Assembly (NCBI GenBank): GCA_947044365.1 | Contig: OX345645.1 | Location: 5,155,741-5,219,740, forward strand | Source of the DNA: Petrosia ficiformis | Lineage: Eukaryota > Porifera > Demospongiae > Haplosclerida > Petrosiidae | Direction: 5' to 3' | Length of the DNA stretch: 64,000 bases | In this document: piece after piece, positions 1 through 11,489 of the stretch | Layout: each line of letters starts with the position of its first letter | Position numbering within the stretch: position 1 is the first letter of the stretch | Position numbers and translations under genes: made by a program | Notes under the pieces: generated by a model | The model's input: the letters and a program-made list of their open reading frames with translations, nothing else | Told to the model about the DNA's origin: nothing | Databases searched by the model: none

Positions 1-23
1 TGTATCATGTATTATACAGTATT

Positions 24-1124
24 TAATATGGTACCATACACTGAGTGATGGGCTATATTGATACTTTATTGGTATTGAATACTGCTCAAAGTATCAATAC
101 ATAGTTCTACCACTCCTCTATTCTATTATGTCATACTCATTTAAATATATATAATTTCACACAGCTTCCTGTGTTTTTAATCTGAAAGGGATAAATTAAT
201 AAATGTGTACGTATATTATCAAATATTGATATCACTAAAAGCTGGTTTACAATATGATGGAAGCCTTAATTGCTTTGCGTTGTGATAAAATTCTAAAAAC
301 TGATTGACAACACACCTTATGTATTACATTTTTTTGATAGCGCTAAAAGAAGCACATCATCTTCACAATACAACACACTTACACAACACAAAGAAACACA
401 AGGCCTTGTGTCATATTGTGAACCATTCTTGATACAGGGTACTAATGAAACTGATACACTATTTCTTCTACTTTTCTTTCTGAAGTGAAGTTACTGTTGA
501 TAAAGAGAATTGAGCTGTTAGAAGAGACATTTACACACCTCTGAACATCAGGTGATTGTAATAATATATGATTATAAATGTATAAATACAGTTTAGGTTA
601 TGTAATTAATATATTCCATAGTGACAAGGGTATTGTCCATTGAATCATATATAGTCCTATAGAGGATAGTTACCTCTGTCATGGAAGGGTAAGGTTTTTA
701 AATATTTTAACATAACATCCTAACATAGGTAGCTGGTCCTATGGTTCACATACCACACCCTTACTAATGTGACATATAATATTATATTAATTATGATACC
801 TAAACTTCACTTATACTGGTATTAATTATAGGGGCAAAGATACCCCAGTATATAATTGTATTTGAGGTGGAGTTTATGAAATTAAATTTCTATGATAAAG
901 TCACTTACAGTAACATAGTAATATTCTTGTATCTTATTATTAATTATAGGGTCCCATAGTTTATATATACTAGTGTGATACTACTGTACTTAATAGTCAA
1001 TTCCCTCTGTTTCTTGTTCTCTCTTATTTTACACTATACTTATAGTTTAGTGTAGTATAATACAGTAGTAATTACATGTACTATATAAATTATTATTAAC
1101 CCCTGTCATACCTAAGAGGAGGTG
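24..1124. repeat. 1.1-kb block, direct duplicate of 55595..56689
   Basis: This block matches 55595..56689 in the same orientation with scattered substitutions and small indels, starting at TAATATGGTACCATACACTG in both. Similarity ends near 'CATACCTAAGAGGAGG' and resumes briefly around 1240-1290 against 57410-57465. No coding signal was recognised in either copy. The two copies lie on either side of the NLR cluster. Confidence 0.85.
240..428. mobile_element. MITE-A copy (PIF/Harbinger-like, degenerate)
   Basis: The segment starts with AGCTGGTTTACAATATGATG and ends with the near inverse complement (CATATTGTGAACCATT). It is a diverged copy of the cleaner element at 60169..60367 and is carried inside the duplicated block, with its partner at 55801..55992. 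It has no coding capacity. Confidence 0.7.
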
Positions 1125-2159
1125 TATGATAGTCTGTGTGTGTGTACAGGGTTTTATACAGGATTTTGTTGTTTGAAATTAGTACTGGTATCGTAGGTAA
1201 TTATCATAAAGAGCAGGATTTCAGCTTTTTTTAAGGAAGTACAGTAAGACAGGTAATGGTCTTAGCTCATGGATGATCTATTGAGTAAGGCTTTCATCTC
1301 TCTGCCAGCATCTTGAGTATCACCTGCTTGTGACTATACCCTTTTTATTCAGTGTTATGTTGGAATTGTTCTTCGCTCTTTTCGTATGGATGTCCTTGGG
1401 AATATTTATGGAGATTACTGGTGTATAGTGTATACCTGGGGATTAGTCAAAGAGTTAGTAGCACCTTGTGAAACTTTCGCTTTGCAAGTTAGACAAACAG
1501 TTTTTGTGTTATCGCTGCAATCAAATTATACTCTTCTTCCTCTCTTTAATATTCTGAGAGCTCCCTCCCCTGTCTTCTGAGTCCGAGTTTGAAGTGACAC
1601 TGGATTGACTTGTACTTACATGCCATAGATTAAAGTGGTAGGGGTGTGTGCTTTAATTAGAATAACTAGTATCAGTAACTTCATAATCAATAATGATGCT
1701 TACTGATGTTGTAATAATTACACTGATACTAATACTAATATTGGTATCAGTATACCACTAGTACACATACTAAATTAGATAGTTGAGTTATGATAGATCA
1801 CATTTGTAAAAATGGTTCTTATGATTACCTATGTTACTAATATATATCATTGATATCATGTTCTGGTGAATTTATACCACATAGATAATTGTACTGTCTA
1901 ATTTTGATTATCTTTTCAAGTATTTATTATAAACTATAGTAAACACTTGAGCTAACCAAAATTACATGTAAATATTATACATATACAATTGATCATGATT
2001 ATAGCTCCTATGCTATCTCTCAACTCACTGATATTACACTCACCTCTACACACTCAGGTATTCATATAACTCAGGTAGTAGCTGGCCCTAGATTCAATAC
2101 TTCAACAGATGATGTATTATCACTGACAGATGAATGTGAAGTATATTCCCTTATACAGT
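1125..2159. other. No gene seen
   Basis: AT-rich sequence with one unconvincing 64-codon ORF (1386-1580). No splice-site, domain or repeat structure was recognised beyond the short homology of 1240-1290 to 57410-57465. Confidence 0.6.
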
Positions 2160-2990
2160 AGGTACATGTACATGTACTGCACATGTACAGTACATGTATC
2201 CCTTATATGTACATATACACTTTATATTACATAAGTACATCCCTTATATGTACATGTACACTTTATATTACATAAGTACATCCCTTATATGTACATGTAC
2301 AGTACATGTACACTTTATATTACATACATACATCCCTTACATGTACATGTACACTTTATATTACATAAGTACATCCCTTATATGTACATGTACACTTTAT
2401 ATTACATACATACATCCCTTACATGTACATGTACACTTTATATGACATAGGTACATCCCTTACATGTAGATGTACACTTTATATTACATAATTGCATCCC
2501 TTATATGTACATGTACTGTACATGTACACTTTATATTACATAAGTACATCCCTTATATGTACATGTACTGTACATGTACACTTTATATTACATACATACA
2601 TCCCTTACATGTACATGTACTGTATATGTACACTTTATAGGACATAAGTACATCCCTTATATGTACATGTACTGTACATGTACACTTTATATTACATACA
2701 TACATCCCTTACATGTACATGTACTGTATATGTACACTTTATAGGACATAAGTACATCCCTTATATGTACATGTACAGTACATGTACACTTTATATTACA
2801 TAATTGCATCCCTTATATGTACATGTACTGTACATGTACACTTTATATTACATAAGTACATCCCTTATATGTACATGTACTGTACATGTACACTTTATAT
2901 TACATACATACATCTCTTACATGTTCATGTACTGTATATGTACACCTTATATGACATAAGTACATCCCTTATATGTGTTATAATACATGT
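2160..2990. repeat. Minisatellite, about 43-56 bp unit
   Basis: A tandem array of roughly 17 units, each built as 'tacatccctta(t/c)atgtacatgtac', an optional 'agtacatgtac' or 'tgtacatgtac' insert, then 'actttatattacata'. Units come in a short and a long class depending on the palindromic GTACATGTAC insert. The HFILHKYIPYMYMY-type peptides read from it are by-products of the repeat. Confidence 0.9.
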
Positions 2991-2999
2991 ACCACAGAA

Positions 3000-3486
3000 A
3001 GGATATAAATAGATGTATAATTGAAATGTCACCTTATAGTACAGTAAATACTAGAATAGGGATCTGAATAGGCACCAACATTGAAGATATACTTTGTAGG
3101 CAGAGTATTGGTATACTGCATTGCCTATACAGCTTACACAATATTTTTTAGGCTTTGCAGATTACATTATTGTCAAACTGCACAGGTACAATCTGAAGAT
3201 GTGTGCAACTGAGGCTCAATATGCCTGTAATGACATGTACTTTGGGCTGAATGTATGGCACACAAACTATAGAATAATTAACACTGTACCATGTGTGAAC
3301 AGTTGTAAACTAGATAAATACAACTATATATTTCACACAGACAATATTGATTATGAAATATCGGCATATAGACATATGGGCAAATTGCTGTATAGGTGCA
3401 GCACTAGTATGTATGTACATGTATGTAAATGCACATGTATGTATGTATGTACATTGTACATGCAGGCAATAATTACAGATGATAAT
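3000..3486. repeat. Dispersed repeat shared with 35945..36440
   Basis: Sequence from 'cacagaaaggatataaat' onward recurs at about 35952 in the same orientation, including 'ttttttaggctttg' and 'tgcctgtaa'. A 130-codon ORF crosses it (3121-3513) but is not conserved in the second copy, so I do not call it a gene. Confidence 0.7.
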
Positions 3487-4075
3487 GATGAAGACTCTTT
3501 TCTGATAATATAATATAACATACATTATGTGTCATTCTGTACAATAATACAAAGTGAATTTGGGATACACCATGCTGATGAGACCCAATAGGTCGAAACA
3601 ATCTGATCAGATTGTCCATGGTTTACCCATCACAAATACAAAGTCAGTCCACTCACTACCTACAACTGAAGATACAGATACTAGTAACTTCAATACTAGT
3701 AGAATATGTAAGTAGAATTATTCATAATATAATCTAGTATAATGATTAGTTGAATTACTCATATTCTACTGTCATTATATTAATTATTATACTCATATTC
3801 TACTGATAATTATATTCATATTCTAATTTCATATACCTGCTCTACTATTATTAAATATTCTATCGTGATTAGTTGTTAGACACCTTAAACTGATCATGTG
3901 ACTTAGTTTAGAGTGTATTTAGTTTCTTATCTAATGGTAATAATATGATACATGTAGACAAAAATGGGCATAGAAATCAGTGTTACAATGCTGTGAGAGG
4001 ATGGGTGAGAGGCAGCAATACAATGTATGATCAAAGCTTGACATACATACATACATATTAGTGTTATTTTAGTGT
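3487..4075. repeat. Dispersed repeat carrying a hammerhead ribozyme; inverted copy at 59865..60700
   Basis: This segment is the reverse complement of 59865-60700, except that the latter contains an extra 199-bp MITE at 60169-60367. A third, partial copy lies at 32455-32640 (minus) and is fused to an NLR fragment. The unit includes the ribozyme described separately. No ORF is conserved among copies. Confidence 0.8.
3562..3628 (+). ncRNA. Type I hammerhead ribozyme, intact
   Basis: All hammerhead parts occur in order. Stem I 5' strand ends CCATG (3570-3574); core CTGATGA is 3575-3581; stem II is GACC-CAATA-GGTC (3582-3594); core GAA is 3595-3597; stem III is ACAATCT-GATC-AGATTGT (3598-3615); cleavage base C17 is 3616, giving a GUC site; stem I 3' strand CATGG (3617-3621) pairs exactly with CCATG. 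An outer GGG/CCC pair follows an internal loop in stem I, where tertiary contacts normally form. Such ribozymes process retrozymes and Penelope-like element RNAs in animals. Self-cleavage is predicted from the fold, not shown. The second intact copy is at 60557-60623 (minus). Confidence 0.9.
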
Positions 4076-4850
4076 GACTAAAGCAACCACTTAAGCTTGT
4101 ATTTATCAGAGAGTACGGTAGTACTGTCTATGTAGGGATGGCACCAAAAAAAAAATGGCCGCCCATACATTTCAATTGCAAGTGATGAGCTGAAATCTCT
4201 GGTAATATATACAGATAAGTTTTAATACACATATACCTATTCATATCTAGTGTTTTTTTGACTACCAACTCCATCTAGATGGCCAAAGATTGTCGTTAAG
4301 GTAGAGAACCAGCATATTATTATTATTAATTCTGGTCTTAAAGTATTGAGATGATATTCTTCAGATACTATGAAAGAAGACAGTCTCAACGACTGCAAAG
4401 ATTTGATCTCCAATTGGATGCCATTTTCCTAAGTGGAATTTAATTGCACATGCGCAATTAGTATACTCGGAACATGGAAGCTGAAAAGGTGGAAGTGGTA
4501 ATGACATTTGTGAGCAAATACATTCTTATAATAATGAATAATTAAAACAATTAATAATATTAAAGCCATTGTATAATAATATTTTATACTATGATAAGCA
4601 TTGGAATACTGAATGGTTGACACAGTGACTGACACTACTTCTTGTAAGACTGCAAACAGTGTTTAAGTGAAATAGAGAATATATATACACATGTACATCA
4701 TCTGTCAGTGAAAGAGAATGATAATCAATACATTAATACAAAAGACTGACCTTCATTGATGAACAAATTTTATTGCATTTATAACTGCATGATCTATATA
4801 GTATTTCCGCAAATCTACAAAAAAATGTTCACACCATTCAGAGCATGAAA
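4058..4850. repeat. MITE-C end and duplicated region shared with 11490-12280
   Basis: Position 4052-4070 holds a MITE-C-type terminus (ATTAGTGTTATTTTAG) abutting a short TACA array. From about 4130 the sequence matches 11490 onward ('tagggatggcac...'), including a short possible first exon starting ATGGAAGCTGAAAAG at 4474 (and at about 11950 in the other copy). That exon might be the 5' end of the gene whose later exons begin at 5220, but I cannot connect the phases. Confidence 0.5.
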
Positions 4851-5165
4851 ACAAGAATAATAAAAAAATATTTTCAATAAAAGTGAAAGAAGATGCAGGA
4901 ATGTCAAAACCCAAACAGCAGGCAAACAAGGTAGGAAAGCTAACATAGGACCCAAAATTAAACAAACCACTTCCATATAACCCTACATAAGTATAGCTCT
5001 TTGTATTTTGTTTTATAGCGGTGTAAGTACTTATGTAGGGTTATATGGAAGTGGTTTATTTCGGATCATATGTTAGCTTCCCAACCTTGTTTGCCTACTT
5101 TTTGGGTTTTGACATCCCTACATCTTCGTTCACTTTTATTGAAAATGTTTTTTATTATTCTTGTA
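4851..5165. mobile_element. MITE-B, long inverted-repeat element
   Basis: The left end ACAAGAATAATAAAAAA is repeated inverted at the right end (TTATTATTCTTGT), and the two arms of about 150 bp are near inverse complements through the centre (about 5010-5035). Further copies are at 12285-12595 and, truncated, at 62213-62410. The copy lies upstream of the splice acceptor at 5218-5219, so inside a probable intron. Confidence 0.8.
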
Positions 5166-5219
5166 CGATAAAGTTTTGGAATGCTCTTGATATTATTGTT
5201 TCCACTGATATTATTTTAG

Positions 5220-8200
5220 TACAAATGGAAAATTCTTGTTTGCCTTTTGGAATGCTGGAGGTCACGACTCCTGATATGCAAACACTACTGTCTTGCATGT
5301 CCATACAAGAAGATGACACTGGCAACGAGTATGTTGGTACAGATATGACAATTGTAAAAGAATTATGGGATATTGCTGATACTATTAAAAATAAAATGGG
5401 TGCTTATCAACTATTCACTAGTAATTGTCAACACTTTTGCCATAATATCTTCAGATGGATGAGCTATGAAACATCCAACTACTGTCAGTAAATATTAATT
5501 CGGATTGTGTATTTATTTTTTTATTACTTGGAGCTCATCTTATGTACCTTTATGATCTATTGGTGAAGTTGTGGTCAAAACGCTTGCTAATCCAGTAATA
5601 ATAATATAATTAGTTATTGATAAAATCAATAATAGATCATGAACTAATTTTTAACTCTAATGATATATCTGTGGGCTAATACTATAAATATCGAAATCTG
5701 AACAGTTAAGAGAAAAGTACAAAAAAGTAGACTAATTATAAATTTTTTTGATTATTATTTAATTTGTTATTGTTCACAACAGTGTAACAATACCTTAAGC
5801 TGATTAAAAATAGTTTACGTCTAACTGGTAATTACTTAACAACAGTGTGATTAAACGCTGTCAGTTGATGCTAATCTAAATGAATTATTTTACAACAGTG
5901 ATGCTAATCTAATTAATTATTTGATGACAGTGTCATTAAACGCTGTCAGTTGATGCTACTCCAGTGATTGTCAGTCTCTATACAAAGTACATCTCATAAT
6001 CACTAGTAACTATATATATATATATATATACATAAACTATTGTCAGGCTAAAACAGTGTAGTCATTATGTAATACTATCATATAGTTGAATCAAATTAGC
6101 TGTCACAAACTGCCTGTCATCAAATTATGTGAACAGAATACAATAACAACAAAATGTCATTGAAAGCTGCCAGTTGATGCTATGCCAGTGATTAAACTGA
6201 TCATTAGTCATTGTGCATGTCACAAGTATTAATTGTATAAGTGATTGCTATAAAAATGTGAGTAAACATCCTTAACAGTACTAGTTGGGTGAAACATACA
6301 TAATAACCGAAATTCGCTAAGTCAAGCTCTGGTAGTAAAAGACTAATATTGGAATTGGATGCAATGGACTCAAGTATGTATATAATTACTTTCTTACTAT
6401 TGTTACAAAACAGTTGTATAATTGTTATTATATTAACCTATTGTTAAATCAATTTTTTCAAATTAATAGCGTATACTAATTAGCCAATTGTACCAACACT
6501 TTGGAGTTGCATGAAAAACATAGTAGTGTATGTCTAAGAGTTTGTTTATCATGATATAAATCTGTGTATTTCTTTTCTTTTTTTCATTGCTGACGAAGGC
6601 TTTCGAGCCGAAACGTCTAATTGTTATTATCTTTTTAATAATAATAATAAAAATCAACTATCATGTCAATGCTGAACTAAACCTCGCTGAAATAGTAGTG
6701 TATATATGAAACCATAGGCATTGCCATTAACAAGACTCAAATCTGTATACATGTGTATTGTGCTGAGTTTATGAGAGCTGCAAAGTTGAGCAAAAAAGCA
6801 TCAAACTTCAATGCATTTTGCAATCATCTGTTGTTGAATGACACATTTTGTGAGATTTTTTACATGGAAATACAATTACCCATCAAGAAGGTGTGATAGA
6901 AATTATTAATGCAAGTTACATCTGACACCAATGCTTATCAGCATATCCATATATGGAAGTGATATGGGAGGTGTTATTCGACAACAGTTGAATACACAAA
7001 TTTAAATCTTATATATTTCAAGTGTCTTTTTTCACTCAACGTGATCACATTTCGCTAACAATTAGCAAAAGTATTTAAAATTATTTTATTTTGTAGAACA
7101 ACATCAGCAACAAAAAGAAGCCCGTGCCAAACAACAGGCTAGTGAAAAAAAAAGTAAGTAAAATGTGTAAGTTTTGTCAATGATGATGGTAATAATTATT
7201 ATTTTCTATTAAGTTGCACTGAATCAAAATTATTAACAATAATTGCGATATCAGAATATTTCAAAAAAAGCTTAACTTTGATTTCAGCTGATAGAATACT
7301 TACAAAATTTATACAAAATGCAGTCATAAATTTACAAAAATAATGTCTCAAAAAGATATTAATGTTTTTCCTCTTCAGAGTCATCAACGGAGAAGAAGAA
7401 CAAACAGGAAGGTAAGTGATTAGTTAGTATAGAAAAGTATAAATACTGTTAATTTTGATTGTTTCAAGCATTTGTTATTATTCTTGTGTCACTCATGAAA
7501 ATTGGCTAACAATGGCCACTTTCAGTTAGTTAACTAAAACTAAAACAGCCTATGTTAATTAAACTACAACTAAACGAAAAGTTTGAGAAACTAGTCATCA
7601 CCTGTCAAGTAGGTGCAATAGAAATCATTAATAGAAATTACATGCAACAAAGTTGACACAAATGCTTATCGATATATCCACATATGGAAGAGGTGTTATT
7701 CGACAACTGTTGAGTACACAAGTTTAATGCTTATATATTTCAAGTGTCTTTTTTCCCTCAACATGATCACATTTCACTAACAATTATTAGCAAAGTATTT
7801 ATAATTTTATTTAGGAGACAAAGATGAACCGGAACTAGAACGAGAAGCTGATGTCATGGGTGCCAGGGCGGAGTCAATCGGTAAATCTCTCTTTTAATTT
7901 TGATATTGAACTTATTTTTTCAAAACATTGTATATAATAATATTATATATGTACAGGATGAATAATAATTATAATTATATTGGAAATATAATTGTTTTCA
8001 TTTTTGATTCTTTTCACTGTGATTGTTAATTGACCACACCCCTCAATAATAATTAATTAGCTAAAATGTTTTGGCGCGCTACTCGTGCCGTTTTCTATTT
8101 CTTCTTCCTGGCTACGCCTCTGGCTAATGTCATACATATTGCTCAACGAAAAAGTAAGTATTATGTGTACGTTTTGTCAATGCTGATTGTAATTTATTTA

Positions 8201-8244
8201 TATTATACCCAGGCGAAAATAAAACATATCCATGGGAAGACTGA
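5220..8244 (+). CDS. Split gene with NCQHF (LRAT/NlpC-P60-like) motif and C-terminal hydrophobic segment; 5' end not found
   Basis: Seven exons join with consistent phases: 5220-5487, 6336-6373, 7097-7153, 7379-7411, 7815-7880, 8061-8153 and 8213-8244 (stop TGA). Most donors are GTAAGT or GTAAAT. Exon 1 of this set encodes YQLFTSNCQHFCHNIFRW; an NC-x-HF box is typical of the LRAT/H-REV107 family, which also often ends in a membrane anchor. The matching upstream His box was not found, so family membership is tentative. Middle exons are Lys/Glu/Gln-rich. Exon 6 encodes a hydrophobic stretch (AVFYFFFLATPLANVIHI), then a short tail ends in WED. AATAAA follows at 8245-8250. The start codon and upstream exons are unknown; a MITE-B fills the preceding intron. 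Confidence 0.55.
6590..6617 (+). other. GACGAAGGC...GCCGAAACGTC hairpin
   Basis: GACG and CGTC enclose a GGCT-TTCG-AGCC stem with a stable UUCG-type loop and flanking A-rich bulges. The arrangement recalls a hammerhead core (CTGACGA...GAAA), but an extra A and the lack of stem III/stem I partners argue against a working ribozyme. I have seen this motif in other animal genomes near transposable elements, as a recollection only. It falls inside an intron of the 5220-8244 gene. Confidence 0.5.
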
Positions 8245-8539
8245 AATAAAAAGTAAGAAAAATCAGCTTGAAGAAATCCTTATATAAAAACCATTTGTGT
8301 TTTAACATTAAAAGATACATTCACGTTATTAAAAAAAGCAGATCTTGTGTATTTCTATAGTACTACTCAATGTAGTATACATGTACCTCTTGGATGTGAC
8401 TGACTGACAAATGGTGGACGTTTCTAAACTGATATTCAGAAATTACAGATACATAATTACTACACATGCATTGATATCATCCACTGATATTATACACCAA
8501 ATCAAGAGTTAATAGCTTAAGTATATTAAAGTTTTTATA

Positions 8540-8900
8540 AGTATGTTTAGTGTATATATTGAAGTTTATTATGGCCCATAGGGACATCCCTGTGATTGCT
8601 TTACATAAACTTTAATATATATAATTATATATATATATAATTATATATATATATAATATTCTTGTGTCTCTTACACGAGTATGCGTTGTATACATGTTAA
8701 GGAAGTCGCATTATTCAGGGGGGCTGTAAAGTTCTACAAAAGGTAGATAATCAAAATAATGCTATAATAGGCTGCATGTTGTGTTTCAAGCATGATAAAA
8801 TCAGTCATGATTACTGAATGCTGGACACCACAAAGCAGTCATAGGGATACCTTCTCTCTATATATATATTGTTTCTAACATAAAAATTTCTTTAGCTAAC
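8540..8900. repeat. Dispersed repeat shared with 27300-27700
   Basis: The segment begins 'tatggcccatagggacatccct', holds TA-rich palindromes, continues through 'gttaaggaagt(c/t)gc', and ends near 'caccacaaagcagtcatagggatac'. The same order occurs at 27300-27700. A shorter trace is at about 19730. No coding capacity was seen. Confidence 0.7.
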
Positions 8901-9118
8901 ATAATTATTTTCTATTAAGTTGAAACTGAATCAAAGTTGTTATCATAATTGCGATATAAGAATATTTCCAAAAGCTTATCTGATTTCAGCTTGTAGAATA
9001 CATACATATACAGAATGCAGTCACACTTGTAAATTCAACAAAATATTGTCTTAAAATTATATTAATATGTTTTTCCACTTCAGAAAAGGTAACTCAAAAG
9101 AAGATCAAACCGGAAGGT
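8900..9118 (+). pseudogene. Duplicated intron plus exon of the 5220-8244 gene
   Basis: This stretch repeats 7195-7411: the intron part (ttattttctattaagttg...) is followed by a small Lys-rich exon (KVTQKKIKPE) flanked by a CAG acceptor and a GTAAGT donor. It lies beyond the stop codon at 8244 and is probably an internal duplication left outside the gene, or an exon of a longer splice form. Confidence 0.45.
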
Positions 9119-9119
9119 A

Positions 9120-10600
9120 AGTGGTTAGATAGTAGGAAGTATTGTAATTGCTTGAAGCTTCTTTTTATATTATTCTTGTGTCACTCATGAAAATTGGCTA
9201 ATAATGGCCACCTTAAGTTAGTTAATTAAAACTATATGCCCCTTTTAGTAAGCCTAATAATACCCTGGTTACAACTACAACTAAACTAAAAGTTTGAGAA
9301 ACTAGTCATACTATAACTATAACTAAAAGTGGTCATATTTTCATACTAAAACAATACTAAAAAGTATATCTGTTAGCACAGTAAAGACATTAGTGCTAGT
9401 ATAATTATATTTATAGTAATTTATGATCATACGTGAGTATTACAAGACTTTACTACAAGTAGCTGCTACCAGTTACCTTGCCAAACTAAGAGTATTGGCT
9501 TTGGAAGAGACATATGATCCGTATTGGAGTAAAAATGACAACAAATTCATTCGTTTTTGCCTCCCAGTAGGCATGGCCTTTCCTGTTAGGCCAATAATTG
9601 CCGTTTAAAGCACAATTAACATTCTTTTGCTCAAATTACCTATAGCAGAAAAAGTTAGCGTGGTTGAAATATTTGCTTTTTTTGCGATTCCTTGTTATTC
9701 GCATAAATTTCTGCCCGTAATTGTTTAATCACATCAGCTGTTCAGAAGCTCATCCTTCGATTGCTACATGAAACCTATGGATGGCATACTACCATCTCCC
9801 ACTGGAGCTCTATCTTCTCATATGAATCACCAACCATCAGAGAAGTTAACAAAAAAGTCCAAAAAATGATTTTACCCTTAACACGTCAAAATCTCCGGTG
9901 AGCTACAGGTCAAGATTGCCCATTACGCATCGCTGCAGCAACAGTTCGTCACTTTTCTAAACACTTCTAGCCGTTGCTTCCACTTGAAAAGACAGCTATA
10001 CCCCCATTACTCTTCAACATTAACAGGATATATTTATGGGCGGGGAATTAATGTTATTAATAAATTATTAATTAAGCAATTCCTAAACTCGCAAAAAAAG
10101 CCTCATCTGGTAATTTACGCAAAAATTTTCCCTCTATACGGTATTCATGCATCCTTATAACTTCATGGAAATATAATTAAGTTTAGGTGTAAATTTATAA
10201 ACATTAGGATTTAGGTGTTAAGTATGTATTGTGCATTGTGTTAACTATAAATTAATTATGATTATGATATAGAAAATTTTATATCGTATGTCGTGACTGT
10301 TTATATCGTGATATATCGCATATCACGATATAATTTAATTAATTATTCATTTATATTAATAATAATTAAATGTTTCGACCGAAAGTTAGTTATGTTATTT
10401 TTTGTCCTCTGCTCTTAAAACTTACTGTACCTTTTAAACTTAACTAGATACAACTATAAACTAAAACAAACTAAGAAAATCTTAAAATTTCTAAGGCTAG
10501 ATTCCTACCTCGGTCATCATCTTGCTCTTGGGCGACCCACTTTTCAGGAAGTCAAAGGCTCTTTTGGTTTCTATGTTCCAGAAATAAGCTTGTTATTGTT
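9120..10600. other. No supported gene; MITE-C fragment and small duplications
   Basis: 9240-9370 is a MITE-C-type fragment (TTTTAGTAAGCCTAATA and similar). 10150-10240 resembles 14435-14520 ('ataacttcatggaa...gtgttaagtatgtatt'). 10290-10335 is a short ATATCGTGATAT palindrome. A 61-codon ORF at 9423-9608 has no recognisable family. Confidence 0.5.
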
Positions 10601-10619
10601 TTAGAGACCTGCAGACACC

Positions 10620-11335
10620 TTTAAGCTTGCAGAAAATCAACTTAGATTATAGCTCATTAAAATGCTGCAATCTGATTGGTCAATTAGAGGTTTCTAAATC
10701 CCATAGTAAACCTACTTTAATTGATTAGTAAACCTATAATTTACTTAGTAAACCTGTTGCGATGTTGCTACAGGAATTTCACAAAGAACAGAAGCAAAGT
10801 TTGTTGTAAAGCTGGATCTGTTGATTTTTACAAGTGATGGACAGAGAAAGTCGCTAAAGTGTGGGCGTTGACCGCTGACTGAATTTGGAAAACACTCGTC
10901 TAGCTGCTTTCTATCAACAAACGAAGAATGGTTTTAGCATCCACGGCCTTCTTAAAAGATCTTCTGTCCAACTAAGTAAGCTAAAATGTTCAGCTTTTTG
11001 AAATCCAAAAGTTACACAGCTGACTAAATCGAGATGTGGGCGTTGCCCTCGAGAGCAAAACACTCGCGCTATCGATCACCTTGCTGTCTTTCTGCAGCTA
11101 AAAAGAGTACCACAAGGCTTTCTTGTTAGTCTTCTATCCAACAAAATAATAACTATAATCTAAATTGCTTAGATACTGTATTCTTGGTTTCCACGCGCAA
11201 TAGAACTACCTTGGAAACATTAATTACTTCGGGCTCCGCCCTCAGTAATTAAACTGTTTCCGCGGTAGTTCTATTGCACGTAGAAACCTCGAATACAGTA
11301 TCTAACCTATATATAGATACCCTTCTTTCCAGGTG
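10620..11335. mobile_element. Family E repeat with long palindrome; inverted copy at 25505..26190
   Basis: The whole segment is the reverse complement of 25505-26190. Its right part (about 11180-11330) folds into a long hairpin: TACTGTATTC and TAGTTCTATTGC motifs recur inverted around a centre GGGC-TCC-GCCC. Diverged relatives without the palindrome occur at 37050-37440 and inside the piggyBac-like element at 60797-61358. No ORF was seen. Confidence 0.75.
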
Positions 11336-11489
11336 CATGCAAGAAAAAAGTTTTTAACTGGTTCAAACATGAGGCCGTTTTTTTCAACTGCGCATGCTTA
11401 TATCATATCGATATAAAAAATTGTTATATCATATCGTATCGTTACTTATTATATTGTTATATGTCAATATATCGTGCAGTACTACTATG

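Noticed and set aside
2160..2990. CRISPR-like array
   Set aside because: Units are contiguous with no unique spacers of constant length, and the sequence is eukaryotic.
2194..3012. ORFs across the 2.2-3.0 kb array
   Set aside because: Periodic peptides from the minisatellite; they stop at unit variants.
5045..5217. N-terminal extension of the NCQHF ORF (VVYFGSYVSFPTLFAYFLGF)
   Set aside because: It is MITE-B and intron sequence; a strong splice acceptor at 5218-5219 begins the real exon.
6590..6617. Hammerhead ribozyme
   Set aside because: An extra A follows CTGACGA and no stem III or stem I partners exist.
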